A stretch of 52,295 nucleotides of DNA from positions 1-52,295 of the forward strand of contig JAAELO010000700.1 of the NCBI GenBank assembly GCA_024226555.1, written 5' to 3'. Below the pieces are notes generated by a model that worked only from the letters and a program-made list of their open reading frames with translations, did no database searches and was not told the origin of the DNA. Shown here piece after piece: positions 25,947-35,009 of the stretch. The DNA is from Desulfobacterales bacterium (GTDB taxonomy: Bacteria > Desulfobacterota > Desulfobacteria > Desulfobacterales > JAAELO01). A program made the position numbers and the translations under genes. Within the stretch, counting starts at the first letter, position 1. Each line of letters opens with the position of its first letter.

Positions 25947-27950
25947 CTAAATACTATTTCCAGCGGCAAAACCATCATGAACTGCGTCAAAAGCAAGCGC
26001 AATTTTATTCGCATCACCAATAACCTTACATGATATCGATTTTTCAGTTAAAATCTTTTCAAGTGGGTTGTAAGAAACAGATCCAGCTGCAAGCACCACT
26101 GTATCAGCTTGTATTTCCTCTGTATTACCATCTATTTCAATAACCAGGCTACCATCTTTAATCTCAACAGCCTTAGTGTTCGTTCTGGCATCAATCCCAA
26201 ACCTTGAAAGATCCTGTAACATGCTCCAGCGTGTTGACTTACCAATATCTTTTCCAATTTTGTCAATCATCTCAATAACTGTAACGTTTTTACTGCCTTT
26301 GATTGACATTTCATAAAGATCTTTTTCAGGTTCAGCCTTATTAACAAGAAGAAACTTCACCATATCTCCTGATAGAGTACCTTTTTCAGCAAGATAAAGG
26401 GATGTTTCAACACCAACGGCACCACCACCAATTACAACTACATTCTTTCCAACATATGCCTTACCGGATAAAACATCCCAGGCTTGAACAACATGATCTT
26501 TATCATAACCTGGAATTTTTGGAGTAAGACTCACAGCACCAGTTGTAAGAATAACCTCATCAGGTGATTCCTGCTCGATTGTTTTTTCATCAACCTCTTT
26601 ATTAAGGAATACCTTAACATCACTTACTTCAATCTGCTTTGAAAGATCATCAGCAAATACAGCAAACTCTTCACGTCCGGGAGGCGCTCCAGCAAGATGA
26701 AGCTGTCCACCAAGCCTGTTGTTTCTTTCGTATAGTGAGACGTCATGTCCTTTCTCACTTGCTGCGAGAGCTGCGCTCATACCCGCGGCACCACCTCCAA
26801 CAATAACAACTTTCCTGGGTGAATCAGTTTTTTCAATATTCAGTTCGTTTTCATAACCTGCTTTTGGATTACACAGACACTCAACGGGTTTAAGCTTAAA
26901 GAGATTGTCGAAACATCCCTGTGCACAGGCTGTACAATGAACTAACTCATCTTCTTTACCAGTCCTTGCCTTTTCAGGAAGATATGGATCAGCAATAAGA
27001 GATCTTCCCATTGCAACCATGTCACAAAGCCCATCCCCTATCACTTCTCTAACAAGAGCCGGATCATTAATTCTGTGACTTGCAATAACAGGAACATCAA
27101 CTATCTCTTTCATTCCCTTTGCAAGATAGGCAAATGCTCCCCTTGGAACACTTGTTACAATCTGTGGAACTCTGGCTTCATGCCAACCAACATTTATACA
27201 TAATGCGTCAACAAGGTTTTCTTTAACAAGAGCTTTTGCATATTCCTTAAGCTCTTCTCTTCCCTGTCCACCTTCCATAAAATCATTACCATTCATTCTA
27301 ACGATTATAGGATAGTTTCCCCCTGTTTTTTTCCTAACTTCTCTCATAACCTCAAGACCAAATCGCATTCTATTCTCATAGGATCCGCCATACTCATCTG
27401 TTCTCTGGTTTGTAAGGTGTGATAAAAACTCACTTATCAGGTATCCTGTTCCATTTAAAACTTCAACAGCATCAAAGCCTGCATTTTTTGATCTTAAAGC
27501 AGCTTCACCAAAGCTCTTAATGACCTCATCAATATCTTCTTTTGTCATCTCCCTTGGCTCTTCTCTTGTTAGCCTTGACGCTATTGGAGATGGGGCTACA
27601 GGTGTTTTCCCATTTGTAAAAAATGAGTAGTTGTAACGTCCTGAGTGGTTCAACTGAATTACAGATCTTGACCCACCCTCTTTAATTGCATCTGAAAGTT
27701 TTGTTAATCCGGGGATGAATTCGTCCTTGTGGGCACCAATGCATTGTGTATTTCCAGAAAGATCATCAACTGTTGCATAACCTACACAAATCGCACCAGC
27801 TCCTCCTATTGCTCTTTCTTTATAGAACGCTACTATCCTGTCATTTACCTGATAGTCCTCAGCCATTCCAAGATGCATTGCTGGCATATATATTCTGTTT
27901 TTTACTTCGAGTTCACCAATCATAATTGGTTCAAATACAGGATCTTTCAT
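25947..27950 (-). CDS. Enoate/2,4-dienoyl-CoA reductase-like flavoprotein
   Basis: A 667-residue multi-cofactor oxidoreductase of the FadH type. The N-terminal old-yellow-enzyme barrel (about 1-325) has RIYMPAMHLGM and FMEGGQGREE. An iron-sulfur motif CTACAQGC, then ECLCNP, holds the four cluster cysteines. A two-part FAD/NAD domain has VVIVGGGAAGMSAALAA and VVVIGGGAVGVETSLYLA. Such enzymes reduce activated C=C bonds, from dienoyl-CoAs to cinnamate-type enoates; the substrate here is unknown. A good promoter lies upstream. Confidence 0.9.
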   Translation of the reverse strand: MKDPVFEPIMIGELEVKNRIYMPAMHLGMAEDYQVNDRIVAFYKERAIGGAGAICVGYATVDDLSGNTQCIGAHKDEFIPGLTKLSDAIKEGGSRSVIQLNHSGRYNYSFFTNGKTPVAPSPIASRLTREEPREMTKEDIDEVIKSFGEAALRSKNAGFDAVEVLNGTGYLISEFLSHLTNQRTDEYGGSYENRMRFGLEVMREVRKKTGGNYPIIVRMNGNDFMEGGQGREELKEYAKALVKENLVDALCINVGWHEARVPQIVTSVPRGAFAYLAKGMKEIVDVPVIASHRINDPALVREVIGDGLCDMVAMGRSLIADPYLPEKARTGKEDELVHCTACAQGCFDNLFKLKPVECLCNPKAGYENELNIEKTDSPRKVVIVGGGAAGMSAALAASEKGHDVSLYERNNRLGGQLHLAGAPPGREEFAVFADDLSKQIEVSDVKVFLNKEVDEKTIEQESPDEVILTTGAVSLTPKIPGYDKDHVVQAWDVLSGKAYVGKNVVVIGGGAVGVETSLYLAEKGTLSGDMVKFLLVNKAEPEKDLYEMSIKGSKNVTVIEMIDKIGKDIGKSTRWSMLQDLSRFGIDARTNTKAVEIKDGSLVIEIDGNTEEIQADTVVLAAGSVSYNPLEKILTEKSISCKVIGDANKIALAFDAVHDGFAAGNSI

Positions 27951-28028
27951 TCTTATCTCCTTTATTTCATATTCTTAAGCTAACAAATCATAGCTTTTTA
28001 ATTTTTGATAAATATAGCTTGCGCACAA

Positions 28029-28056
28029 AGTATATTTGAAAAAACATTAAAGTCAA
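28029..28056 (-). promoter_or_regulatory. Sigma70-like promoter of the flavoprotein gene
   Basis: On the minus strand TTGACT (28051-28056), a 16-base spacer and TATACT (28029-28034), about 80 bases before the flavoprotein start codon. Confidence 0.6.
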
Positions 28057-28184
28057 GAAAATAACAGCTCTAACTCTTTATATTATATATAGATATTTAA
28101 CAATAACTACTAAAACTTCAGTAAAATTTTCTTTTCTACTGCAAAAAATCTGGAAATTAATAACTGGCTGCAATATAGTCATTC

Positions 28185-28318
28185 AGGGAAGCTTCTAATA
28201 ATTAGAATTTTGATTGAAATACAAGGCTGAGAAAAAAATAACGAATCGTTTTTTGCAACAGTTCTTTTTTTTGAAAACGCAGTATTTCGTTTAAAAGGCA
28301 ATTATTAGAGATTCCCTT
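28185..28318 (-). mobile_element. MITE-like family 1 element, copy 4 (reverse orientation)
   Basis: This element of about 134 bp lies in the 27951-28357 gap. The left end AGGGAAGCTTCTAATAATTAG and right end AATTATTAGAGATTCCCTT are inverted repeats. The core reads in the opposite sense to the other copies: the reverse complement carries AACTGTTGCAAAAAACGA then TCGTTATTTTTT. Apart from this element and the promoter at 28029-28056, that gap holds nothing else recognisable. Confidence 0.75.
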
Positions 28319-28357
28319 GAATAATATTTTCCCAATAAACCAACCAAGAGGAAAAAG

Positions 28358-28885
28358 ATGCCCGTATACAAACTCGAAAAAATGGTCCCGGAAATTGAAT
28401 CTTCTGTTTTTATTGCAGAAACAGCTCAGGTCATTGGAGATGTTAAGATAGGAAAAAAATCTTCGGTATGGTTTGGAAGTGTATTAAGGGGTGATATTGA
28501 GAAAATCACTGTTGGTGAGGGAACAAATATTCAGGATCTTTCTGTTTGCCATTCAGACCCGGGAATTCCTTGCATTATTGGTAATAATGTTACTGTTGGT
28601 CACAGATGTATTATCCATGGTTGCACAATTTCCGATAACTGTTTAATAGGTATGGGTGCAATTATTATGAATGGTGCAAAAATTGGCAAAGGCAGTATAA
28701 TAGCTGCTGGAAGTGTGGTACTTGAAAATCAGGAAATACCACCTTATTCACTGGTAACAGGTATTCCTGGAAAAATAAAGAAGACATTTGATAATAAGGA
28801 TGAGATGGAGGGTGTTATAAAAATTCCTGCTGATGTGTATCAGACTCGCTCTGTTAAATATATGGATTGTCTTGAAAAGATATAG
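28358..28885 (+). CDS. Gamma carbonic anhydrase family protein
   Basis: A 175-residue left-handed beta-helix protein. The hexapeptide repeats run from IGDVKIGKKSSVWFGSVLRG to KGSIIAAGSVVLEN. Putative zinc histidines are in the LSVCHSDPG turn and the VGHRCIIHGC turn, with the R and D of VLRGDIEKITVG, as in gamma-class carbonic anhydrases such as Cam and YrdA. Activity is likely but some family members are inactive. AGAGGAAAAAG upstream is the ribosome binding site. The downstream aminopeptidase follows by 12 bases, so they form an operon. Confidence 0.88.
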   Translation: MPVYKLEKMVPEIESSVFIAETAQVIGDVKIGKKSSVWFGSVLRGDIEKITVGEGTNIQDLSVCHSDPGIPCIIGNNVTVGHRCIIHGCTISDNCLIGMGAIIMNGAKIGKGSIIAAGSVVLENQEIPPYSLVTGIPGKIKKTFDNKDEMEGVIKIPADVYQTRSVKYMDCLEKI

Positions 28886-28897
28886 GAGAACGTTTAA

Positions 28898-30184
28898 ATG
28901 ACAGAAAATAAATTTAATAAGCAGTTGATCTCGTTTTTATCGAAGTCCGTTTCACCCTACCACTGCATTACAGAATCAAAGAAAATACTAAAAAAAGCAG
29001 GGTTCAAAGAACTAAAAGAGAAAGACAAATGGACACTTAAAGATGGAGAATCTTATTATGTGACTAAAAATAGTTCATCTCTAATAGCTTTTGTTTATAT
29101 AAAAGGTATGGAAAATAAAGGTTATAGAATAACAGGAGCACATACAGATAGCCCGTGTTTAAAGCTAAAACCGGTTCAGGATATGATTAAAGATTCATAT
29201 GTTCAGCTTGCAACTGAGGTTTATGGAGGACCCGTTCTAAGTACATGGTTTGACAGAGATCTTAGTATCGCTGGAAAAATATGTTACACAACAAACAAAG
29301 ATGAAATAAAAACTACTCTGATAGACTTTAAAGAACCTGTTGCTATAATTCCCAATCTTGCTATCCATCTTTCCCGAAGTGAAAAAAACAAAGAGGTTGG
29401 TAAACAAAAGGAGCTTCCTCCGGTACTTTTTCAATCCTCTGGTAAGGAGGATTTTAATAAGCTTTTAAAAAATGAGATTTCAAAGTCCGGTATTAAAAAT
29501 ATTAAAAAAATAATGGATCACGAACTTTTTCTGTATGATACACAAAAACCATCCATCAGTGGTTTAAAGAAAGAATTTATAACCGGTGGAAAACTGGATA
29601 ATCTTCTGAGCTGCTTTGCCGGGCTTCAAGCTATTTGTAATGGGAATAAAAAAGCAAGTTCCATATTGGTTTTAAATGATCATGAGGAGGTGGGCAACAC
29701 TTCAAATGTTGGAGCACAGGGTCCTTTTTTATTATCTGTACTTGAAAGAATTTCTAAAACCAGAGAGGATCTTTGGAGATCATTTGATAATTCAATGATC
29801 ATATCTTCTGATAATGCCCATGGAGTTCACCCAAATTATTCAGAAAAATTTGATCCATCACATAAACCCCTTTTAAACAGTGGACCAGTTATTAAGTATA
29901 ATGCAAATCAAAGATATGCTTCAAACTGTGAAACAACTTCCATCTTTAAAATGGCCTGTGACAAAGTAAAAGTTCCATATCAATCCTTTGTGATGAGAAG
30001 TGATATGCCCTGTGGAACCACAATAGGCCCCACTGCCTCTGCAAAAACCGGAATTAAAGCTATAGATATTGGTGTCCCTACATTTGGAATGCACTCAATA
30101 AGGGAAACAGCAGGGATAAAAGACTGTTACCTCATGTATAAAGCTATTCTTTCATTCAATAATATTGAAGTGCTCCCAATTTAG
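28898..30184 (+). CDS. M18 family aminopeptidase
   Basis: A 428-residue metallo-aminopeptidase of the aspartyl aminopeptidase (ApeB/DNPEP) family that removes N-terminal acidic or hydrophobic residues in the cytoplasm. Metal ligands and neighbours are in GAHTDSPCLKLKP, GGKLDNLLSCFAGL, NDHEEVGNTS, SSDNAHGVHPNYSEK and PTFGMHSIRETAG. The length is typical. Together with the carbonic anhydrase gene it forms a short operon that ends before family 1 copy 5. Confidence 0.92.
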   Translation: MTENKFNKQLISFLSKSVSPYHCITESKKILKKAGFKELKEKDKWTLKDGESYYVTKNSSSLIAFVYIKGMENKGYRITGAHTDSPCLKLKPVQDMIKDSYVQLATEVYGGPVLSTWFDRDLSIAGKICYTTNKDEIKTTLIDFKEPVAIIPNLAIHLSRSEKNKEVGKQKELPPVLFQSSGKEDFNKLLKNEISKSGIKNIKKIMDHELFLYDTQKPSISGLKKEFITGGKLDNLLSCFAGLQAICNGNKKASSILVLNDHEEVGNTSNVGAQGPFLLSVLERISKTREDLWRSFDNSMIISSDNAHGVHPNYSEKFDPSHKPLLNSGPVIKYNANQRYASNCETTSIFKMACDKVKVPYQSFVMRSDMPCGTTIGPTASAKTGIKAIDIGVPTFGMHSIRETAGIKDCYLMYKAILSFNNIEVLPI

Positions 30185-30204
30185 TCAATAAATTGAAATT
30201 TTGT

Positions 30205-30357
30205 AAGGGAATCTCTAAAAAGGCCTTTTGTCTTAATTACTGCGTGTTTTCTAAAATAAAGAACTGTTGCAAAAGCGGTTTGTTATTTTTATCCCATGCA
30301 GATATTTTACAAAGATAGAAAGCTTTTATAAAAGTTCTAATTATTAGAAACACCCTT
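30205..30357 (+). mobile_element. MITE-like family 1 element, copy 5
   Basis: A 153-bp element between the aminopeptidase gene and the dsr operon promoter. The left end AAGGGAATCTCTAAAAAGGCC and right end CTAATTATTAGAAACACCCTT are inverted repeats. The core AAAGAACTGTTGCAAAAGCGG, with TTTGTTATTTTT after it, matches the family. It ends 31 bases before the -35 box of the dsr operon promoter. Confidence 0.75.
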
Positions 30358-30387
30358 GAAACAAATGATCTATTCGAAAATCATATA

Positions 30388-30416
30388 TTGACATGAATTT
30401 GTGAAATTATTATATA
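30388..30416 (+). promoter_or_regulatory. Sigma70-like promoter of the RsbRD-dsrMKJOP operon
   Basis: TTGACA (30388-30393), a 17-base spacer and TATATA (30411-30416). A start about 50 bases before the RsbRD-N gene is expected. Confidence 0.65.
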
Positions 30417-30472
30417 GGTCAATTGGAATTATTGAATAAATAACAAATATTTTTTTATGGAGCTTGAGTTAA

Positions 30473-31039
30473 ATGGGCTTAATTACCCTTATAGAAGAGA
30501 AGCGCTCTAAAATTGTAAAAGAATGGTTTAAGTTAACCATTAAGACCTATCCAAAAGAGAAATCTGATTTCTTTAAAAAAAAAAAAGATTCAATGGCAAA
30601 TCCTGTAGGTAACACCTTGTCAAAATCCCTTGAGGACATACTTAAGGGGCTTACAGACGATGTCGAAAACAATGAGATGGCAAAAATACTTGATCCCTCT
30701 GTTAGATTAAGAGCTGTTCAGGAATTTGCACCATCTTCTGCAGTATCATACATTTTTTTTCTGAAGAACGTCATTCGGGATATTCTGAAAAAAGATTTAA
30801 CAAAAGAGATCGAAAAAGAGCTTCTTATTTTTGAATCAAAAATAGATAGAGTCTCTTTGATTGCTTTTGATATATACATGGGCTGCCGGGAACAGATTTT
30901 TACTTATAAAGCTAACCATGTTAAGGAAAGAACGTTAAAGTTACTGGAAAAAGCGGATTTACTATGTGAGGTTCCAGAAGTTGGAGCTGAAATCATTCCA
31001 CATAATGTTTATTTAAATGGGGGCTTTGACGATAAATAA
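30473..31039 (+). CDS. RsbRD N-terminal domain protein linked to dsrMKJOP
   Basis: A 188-residue soluble protein, all-alpha and charged, with the globin-like RsbRD N-terminal sensor fold: LITLIEEKRSKIVKEWFKL, then PVGNTLSKSLEDILKGL, AVQEFAPSSAVSYIFFLK, and IDRVSLIAFDIYMGCREQI. No catalytic residues are evident. Genes like this sit upstream of dsrMKJOP in many sulfate reducers, suggesting a sensory or regulatory role there, but the function is not known. GGAG upstream is the likely ribosome binding site. A run of 12 A's (30575-30586) encodes four lysines in FFKKKKDS and could allow transcriptional slippage. Confidence 0.82.
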   Translation: MGLITLIEEKRSKIVKEWFKLTIKTYPKEKSDFFKKKKDSMANPVGNTLSKSLEDILKGLTDDVENNEMAKILDPSVRLRAVQEFAPSSAVSYIFFLKNVIRDILKKDLTKEIEKELLIFESKIDRVSLIAFDIYMGCREQIFTYKANHVKERTLKLLEKADLLCEVPEVGAEIIPHNVYLNGGFDDK

Positions 31040-31173
31040 CATCGGGGTTAAATCATCATTTAAACTGAGATTCGTTTGCGAAGGGAAACTATTCCTGAAA
31101 ACAATCCTTTTTATATAATGATTTCCAGATGATATTAATCGAAAAAAAGTTCCAAACAGTGAGGTAAAGGTAA

Positions 31174-32196
31174 ATGAATTTAAATTTATTATTTTCCCTT
31201 GCAGCTATTTTAGTACTGGGATGCGTTGGTTATTTTGTACCAAACGCAGGACTTCAAATGTTTTTTGGAGTTATTCTTCCCTACATAGCTGTATTAACGT
31301 TTTTATGTGGGGTAATATGGCGAGTTATGAAATGGGCTAAGTCTCCTGTTCCATTTCGAATTCCGACTACATGTGGACAACAGCAGTCATTACCCTGGAT
31401 AAAGCAAAACAAGATTGATAACCCATCAACAACAACTGGAGTTATCATTCGAATGTTTTTTGAGATTTTTCTTTTCAGATCTCTATTCCGAAACACTAAA
31501 GCTGAAATTAAAGATGGTGATAAAATATCCTACGAATGGGAAATCTTCCTTTGGGTAGGAGCTCTTGCTTTTCATTACTCTTTCTTAACAGTTTTGGTTC
31601 GTCACTTAAGGTTCTTTTTTGAAGACACTCTTTTGAAAGAAAAACTTTTTTTCGTGGGGATCATAGAAACACTTGATGGTTTTTTCCAGATTGGCCTTCC
31701 AATAGTGCTTATATCTGGATTTGTTCTTCTTGCAGCAGTTCTTTTTCTGTTATCAAGAAGGGTTCTAAACCCACAAGTTAAGTACATCTCCCTTGCAGCT
31801 GATTATTTTCCACTTCTTTTAATAGCAGGAATCGCAGCTACAGGTCTTTGGATGAGATACATCGAAAGAGTTGATGTAACGGCTATTAAGCAGATCACCC
31901 TGGGTATAGTTTCTTTTAACTGGACAAGCATTGACGTTATGAAGTCTGTAAGTGGAACTTTCTATCTACACCTTTTCTTCATTTGTACACTGCTTATTTA
32001 CTTTCCATTCAGTAAACTTATGCATGCAGCAGGTGTTTTCCTAAGCCCAACAAGAAACCTTGCAAATAACAGCCGTATGGTAAGACATATCAACCCATGG
32101 AATCCTGAGGTTAAGGTACACTCATACGAATCTTATGAGAATGACTTTAGAGAAAAAATGATAGAAGCTGGGCTTCCAGTAGATAAGGAGTCATAA
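31174..32196 (+). CDS. dsrM: DsrM, cytochrome b subunit of the DsrMKJOP complex
   Basis: A 340-residue membrane subunit of the NarI-like cytochrome b type that oxidises menaquinol and passes electrons to DsrK. Membrane helices include LLFSLAAILVLGCVGYFV, FFGVILPYIAVLTFLCGVIW, IFLWVGALAFHYSF and LHLFFICTLLIYFPF. Conserved histidines in LAFHYSF, LVRHLRFF and FYLHLFF are likely heme ligands. The soluble C-terminal tail ends near VDKES. Its TAA stop overlaps the dsrK ATG by one base (TAATG). Confidence 0.93.
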   Translation: MNLNLLFSLAAILVLGCVGYFVPNAGLQMFFGVILPYIAVLTFLCGVIWRVMKWAKSPVPFRIPTTCGQQQSLPWIKQNKIDNPSTTTGVIIRMFFEIFLFRSLFRNTKAEIKDGDKISYEWEIFLWVGALAFHYSFLTVLVRHLRFFFEDTLLKEKLFFVGIIETLDGFFQIGLPIVLISGFVLLAAVLFLLSRRVLNPQVKYISLAADYFPLLLIAGIAATGLWMRYIERVDVTAIKQITLGIVSFNWTSIDVMKSVSGTFYLHLFFICTLLIYFPFSKLMHAAGVFLSPTRNLANNSRMVRHINPWNPEVKVHSYESYENDFREKMIEAGLPVDKES

Positions 32197-33812
32197 TGGT
32201 AGACGTCGTAAAACCAGAAGAAATGATAAAGATAGATCCAACTCCACCCAGTACTAACTGGATGGATGTTCCTCCGGATTTTTCTCCTGGAAAATTTCCC
32301 TATCCTTCACAGGCAAAATCCCTTGAAGCGGTGGGTTTTCCAAATGCCAGAGAGTGGTCTCCGGCTGATGAAGATTGGAAGCTTCCAGAAAACTGGCAAC
32401 AGATAATTCACGAAGGTTTTAAGGAGCGTCTTGATAAATACCGTTCTCTTAAAGTGTTCATGGATAGTTGTGTTAGATGTGGAGCTTGTGCAGATAAGTG
32501 TCACTTTTTTATAGGTACTGGTGATCCAAAAAACATGCCTGTATTAAGAGCTGAGCTTCTAAGATCTATATACAGAAACGATTTTACAACTATTGGAAAA
32601 ATGCTTGGTAAATTTGCTGGTGCAAGAAAACTAACACCTGCAGTTATTAAGGAATGGTTCTCATACTTCTACCAGTGCACAGAATGCAGAAGATGTTCTG
32701 TTTTCTGCCCATATGGAATAGATACTGCTGAAATTACCATGATGGCAAGAGAGCTGCTTCACCTTTTAGGTTTAAGTATCCACTGGATCATGGACCCTGT
32801 TTCCAACTGTAACAGAACAGGTAACCACCTGGGTATTCAGCCTCAAAACTTCAAGGAAATAATTGAATTTTTCTGTGAAGATATTGAAGAGATAACAGGG
32901 GTCACACTAAATCCTTCCTTTAATAGAAAGGGTGCTGAGGTTCTGTTTATAACTCCTTCGGGAGATGCTTTTGCTGATCCGGGTACATACTCATTTATGG
33001 GCTACCTGATGCTTTTTGAACATATTGGACTTGATTATACATTGAGTACTTATGCTTCAGAGGGTGGTAACTTTGGTCTTTTTACATCATCTGAGATGAT
33101 GAAAAGATTGAATGCAAAGATGTACAGAGAAGCTGAAAGACTTGGTGTTAAGTGGATTTTAGGTGGTGAGTGTGGTCACATGTGGCGTGTTATTAACCAA
33201 TACATGGGAACAATGAACGGACCAGCTAATTTTCTTGAAGCTCCTGTTTCTCCAATAACAGGAACAAAGTTTGAAAATGCCAGAGATACCAAAATGGTTC
33301 ACATAGCAGAATTTACTGCTGACCTTATAAAAAACAACAAACTTAATCTTGATCCAAGCAGAAATGATCATTTAAAAGTAACTTACCATGATTCATGTAA
33401 CCCTGCCCGTGGTATGGGTATGCTTGATGAACCAAGGTTTGTTCTTGAAAATGTTTGTAACAATTTCCACGATATGCCTGAAAGCACAATCCGTGAAAAT
33501 ACATTCTGTTGTGGTAGTGGTTCCGGTCTTAATACTGAAGAGATTATGGACTTAAGATTAAGGGGCGGACTTCCAAGAGCAAACGCTGTTAAATATGTTC
33601 ATGAAAAGCATGGTGTTAATATGCTTTCATGTGTTTGCGCAATCGATCGAGCTGTTCTTCCTCCATTAATGGATTACTGGGTACCAGGTGTTGATGTTTG
33701 CGGACTTCACGAGCTTGTGGGTAATGCACTTGTTATGGAAGGTGAGATTGAAAGAGAAATGGATTTAAGAATGGAAGACTTACCAGGAAAGGAGGGTGAT
33801 TCAGATGAATGA
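32196..33812 (+). CDS. dsrK: DsrK, HdrD-like iron-sulfur subunit
   Basis: A 538-residue cytoplasm-facing subunit. Two 4Fe-4S motifs, CVRCGACADKC and CTECRRCSVFC, are followed by two cysteine-rich CCG-type domains (GGECGHM, YHDSCNPARGMG and NTFCCGSGSGLN) resembling the heterodisulfide reductase catalytic centre that carries a special FeS cluster. It is proposed to reduce the DsrC trisulfide made by DsrAB during sulfite reduction. It is coupled to dsrM and overlaps dsrJ by 8 bases. dsrAB and dsrC are not in the window. Confidence 0.94.
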   Translation: MVDVVKPEEMIKIDPTPPSTNWMDVPPDFSPGKFPYPSQAKSLEAVGFPNAREWSPADEDWKLPENWQQIIHEGFKERLDKYRSLKVFMDSCVRCGACADKCHFFIGTGDPKNMPVLRAELLRSIYRNDFTTIGKMLGKFAGARKLTPAVIKEWFSYFYQCTECRRCSVFCPYGIDTAEITMMARELLHLLGLSIHWIMDPVSNCNRTGNHLGIQPQNFKEIIEFFCEDIEEITGVTLNPSFNRKGAEVLFITPSGDAFADPGTYSFMGYLMLFEHIGLDYTLSTYASEGGNFGLFTSSEMMKRLNAKMYREAERLGVKWILGGECGHMWRVINQYMGTMNGPANFLEAPVSPITGTKFENARDTKMVHIAEFTADLIKNNKLNLDPSRNDHLKVTYHDSCNPARGMGMLDEPRFVLENVCNNFHDMPESTIRENTFCCGSGSGLNTEEIMDLRLRGGLPRANAVKYVHEKHGVNMLSCVCAIDRAVLPPLMDYWVPGVDVCGLHELVGNALVMEGEIEREMDLRMEDLPGKEGDSDE

Positions 33813-34194
33813 TAAAATTAAAATCATCGCCGGTCTGATTATTTTTGTGGCTATTTGCCTCTCTCCTTTTTTCATGGGATTAGGATCAGATTCAAATAAG
33901 GGACCAGATCCTGTAATTTCTGAGACTGCTAAAAAGAAGGGCAAGTGCATTCTTGAAAAAACAGAAATGGCTAAACAGCACATGGTTATTCTTGACCAGT
34001 GGAGAAATTCTGTAGTCAGAGATGCGCAAAGAGTTTATACAACAAAAGATGGAAAACGTTTTGATATGAGTCTTTCCAACACATGTTTGGATTGTCACGA
34101 TAATAAGAAAGAGTTCTGTGACAGATGTCATGACTATGCTTCTGTAACTCCTTACTGCTGGGATTGTCACATAAATCCAAAGGAGGTTAAATAA
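33805..34194 (+). CDS. dsrJ: DsrJ, triheme cytochrome c
   Basis: A 129-residue periplasmic triheme cytochrome. The ATG at 33805 is preferred over a GTG at 33796 because GGAGGG lies 8 bases upstream; it gives an 8-base overlap with dsrK. A signal anchor (IIAGLIIFVAICLSPFFMG) is followed by three heme-binding motifs, CLDCH, CDRCH and CWDCH. A non-heme-motif cysteine (about C48, GKCILE) fits the unusual His/Cys heme ligation known for DsrJ. Its last base is the first base of the dsrO ATG. Confidence 0.93.
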   Translation: MNDKIKIIAGLIIFVAICLSPFFMGLGSDSNKGPDPVISETAKKKGKCILEKTEMAKQHMVILDQWRNSVVRDAQRVYTTKDGKRFDMSLSNTCLDCHDNKKEFCDRCHDYASVTPYCWDCHINPKEVK

Positions 34195-34997
34195 TGAAAA
34201 ATAACAGAAGAGATTTTCTAAAAATTGCTGGTGTTGCAGCCATTGGTGCTGCAGTAAAGCCTGCAACAAGTGCTTATGCAATAGGGGAGCAGTTTGTTCC
34301 TGAAGGGCAAGCAGAAAATAAATCCAGTGTAAAGAAAGCTACTAAGTGGGGTGTCGTAATAGATACCAACAAGCTTACAAAAGAGCTTATGCACAAAATA
34401 AGCAAAGCATGCCATCTGGAGCATAATGTTCCAGATGAAAAAAATATTGAAAATGAAGATCATCGTAACCCAAATCATGAAATTAAGTGGATATGGGGTG
34501 AAGAGTTCAAGCATGCCTTTACTGATAAAACAGATAGGTACCTTGCAGATAAATTTGAACATATAGAGATTCCAGTGCTCTGTAATCACTGCGTTAACCC
34601 ATCATGTGTTAAAGCATGCCCTACAAAGGCAACCTTTAGCAGAGAAGATGGAATCGTTTTGATGGACTTTCACAGATGTATCGGATGTCGGTTCTGTATG
34701 GCAGCATGTCCTTTTGGATCAAGAAGTTTTAACTTTAAAGATCCAAGACCAGGTATAAAAAAGCACAACAAAAAATTCCCTACAAGAATGAAGGGTGTTG
34801 TTGAAAAGTGTAATTTATGTGCTGAAAGACTAGCTGTTGGTAAAAACCCTGTCTGTATGGAAGTTTCTGAAGGTGCAATCACAATAGGTGACCTTGAGAA
34901 TGAAACCTCAGATTTTAGAAAACTTCTGAAGGATAACTACACAATTAGACGTAAACAGAGTCTCGGAACCGAGCCTTCAGTTTATTATATTGTATAA
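34194..34997 (+). CDS. dsrO: DsrO, periplasmic iron-sulfur subunit
   Basis: A 267-residue Tat-exported subunit. The twin-arginine signal is NRRDFLKIAGVAAIGA. Ferredoxin-like 4Fe-4S motifs are in CNHCVNPSCVKACPT, CIGCRFCMAACPFG and CNLCAERL, with a further cysteine group in NPVCMEV. This family (HybA/NrfC-like) pairs with the NrfD-like DsrP to form the periplasmic module. It follows dsrJ with a one-base overlap; dsrP follows by 12 bases. Confidence 0.94.
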   Translation: MKNNRRDFLKIAGVAAIGAAVKPATSAYAIGEQFVPEGQAENKSSVKKATKWGVVIDTNKLTKELMHKISKACHLEHNVPDEKNIENEDHRNPNHEIKWIWGEEFKHAFTDKTDRYLADKFEHIEIPVLCNHCVNPSCVKACPTKATFSREDGIVLMDFHRCIGCRFCMAACPFGSRSFNFKDPRPGIKKHNKKFPTRMKGVVEKCNLCAERLAVGKNPVCMEVSEGAITIGDLENETSDFRKLLKDNYTIRRKQSLGTEPSVYYIV

Positions 34998-35009
34998 GGA
35001 GAAGTGATT

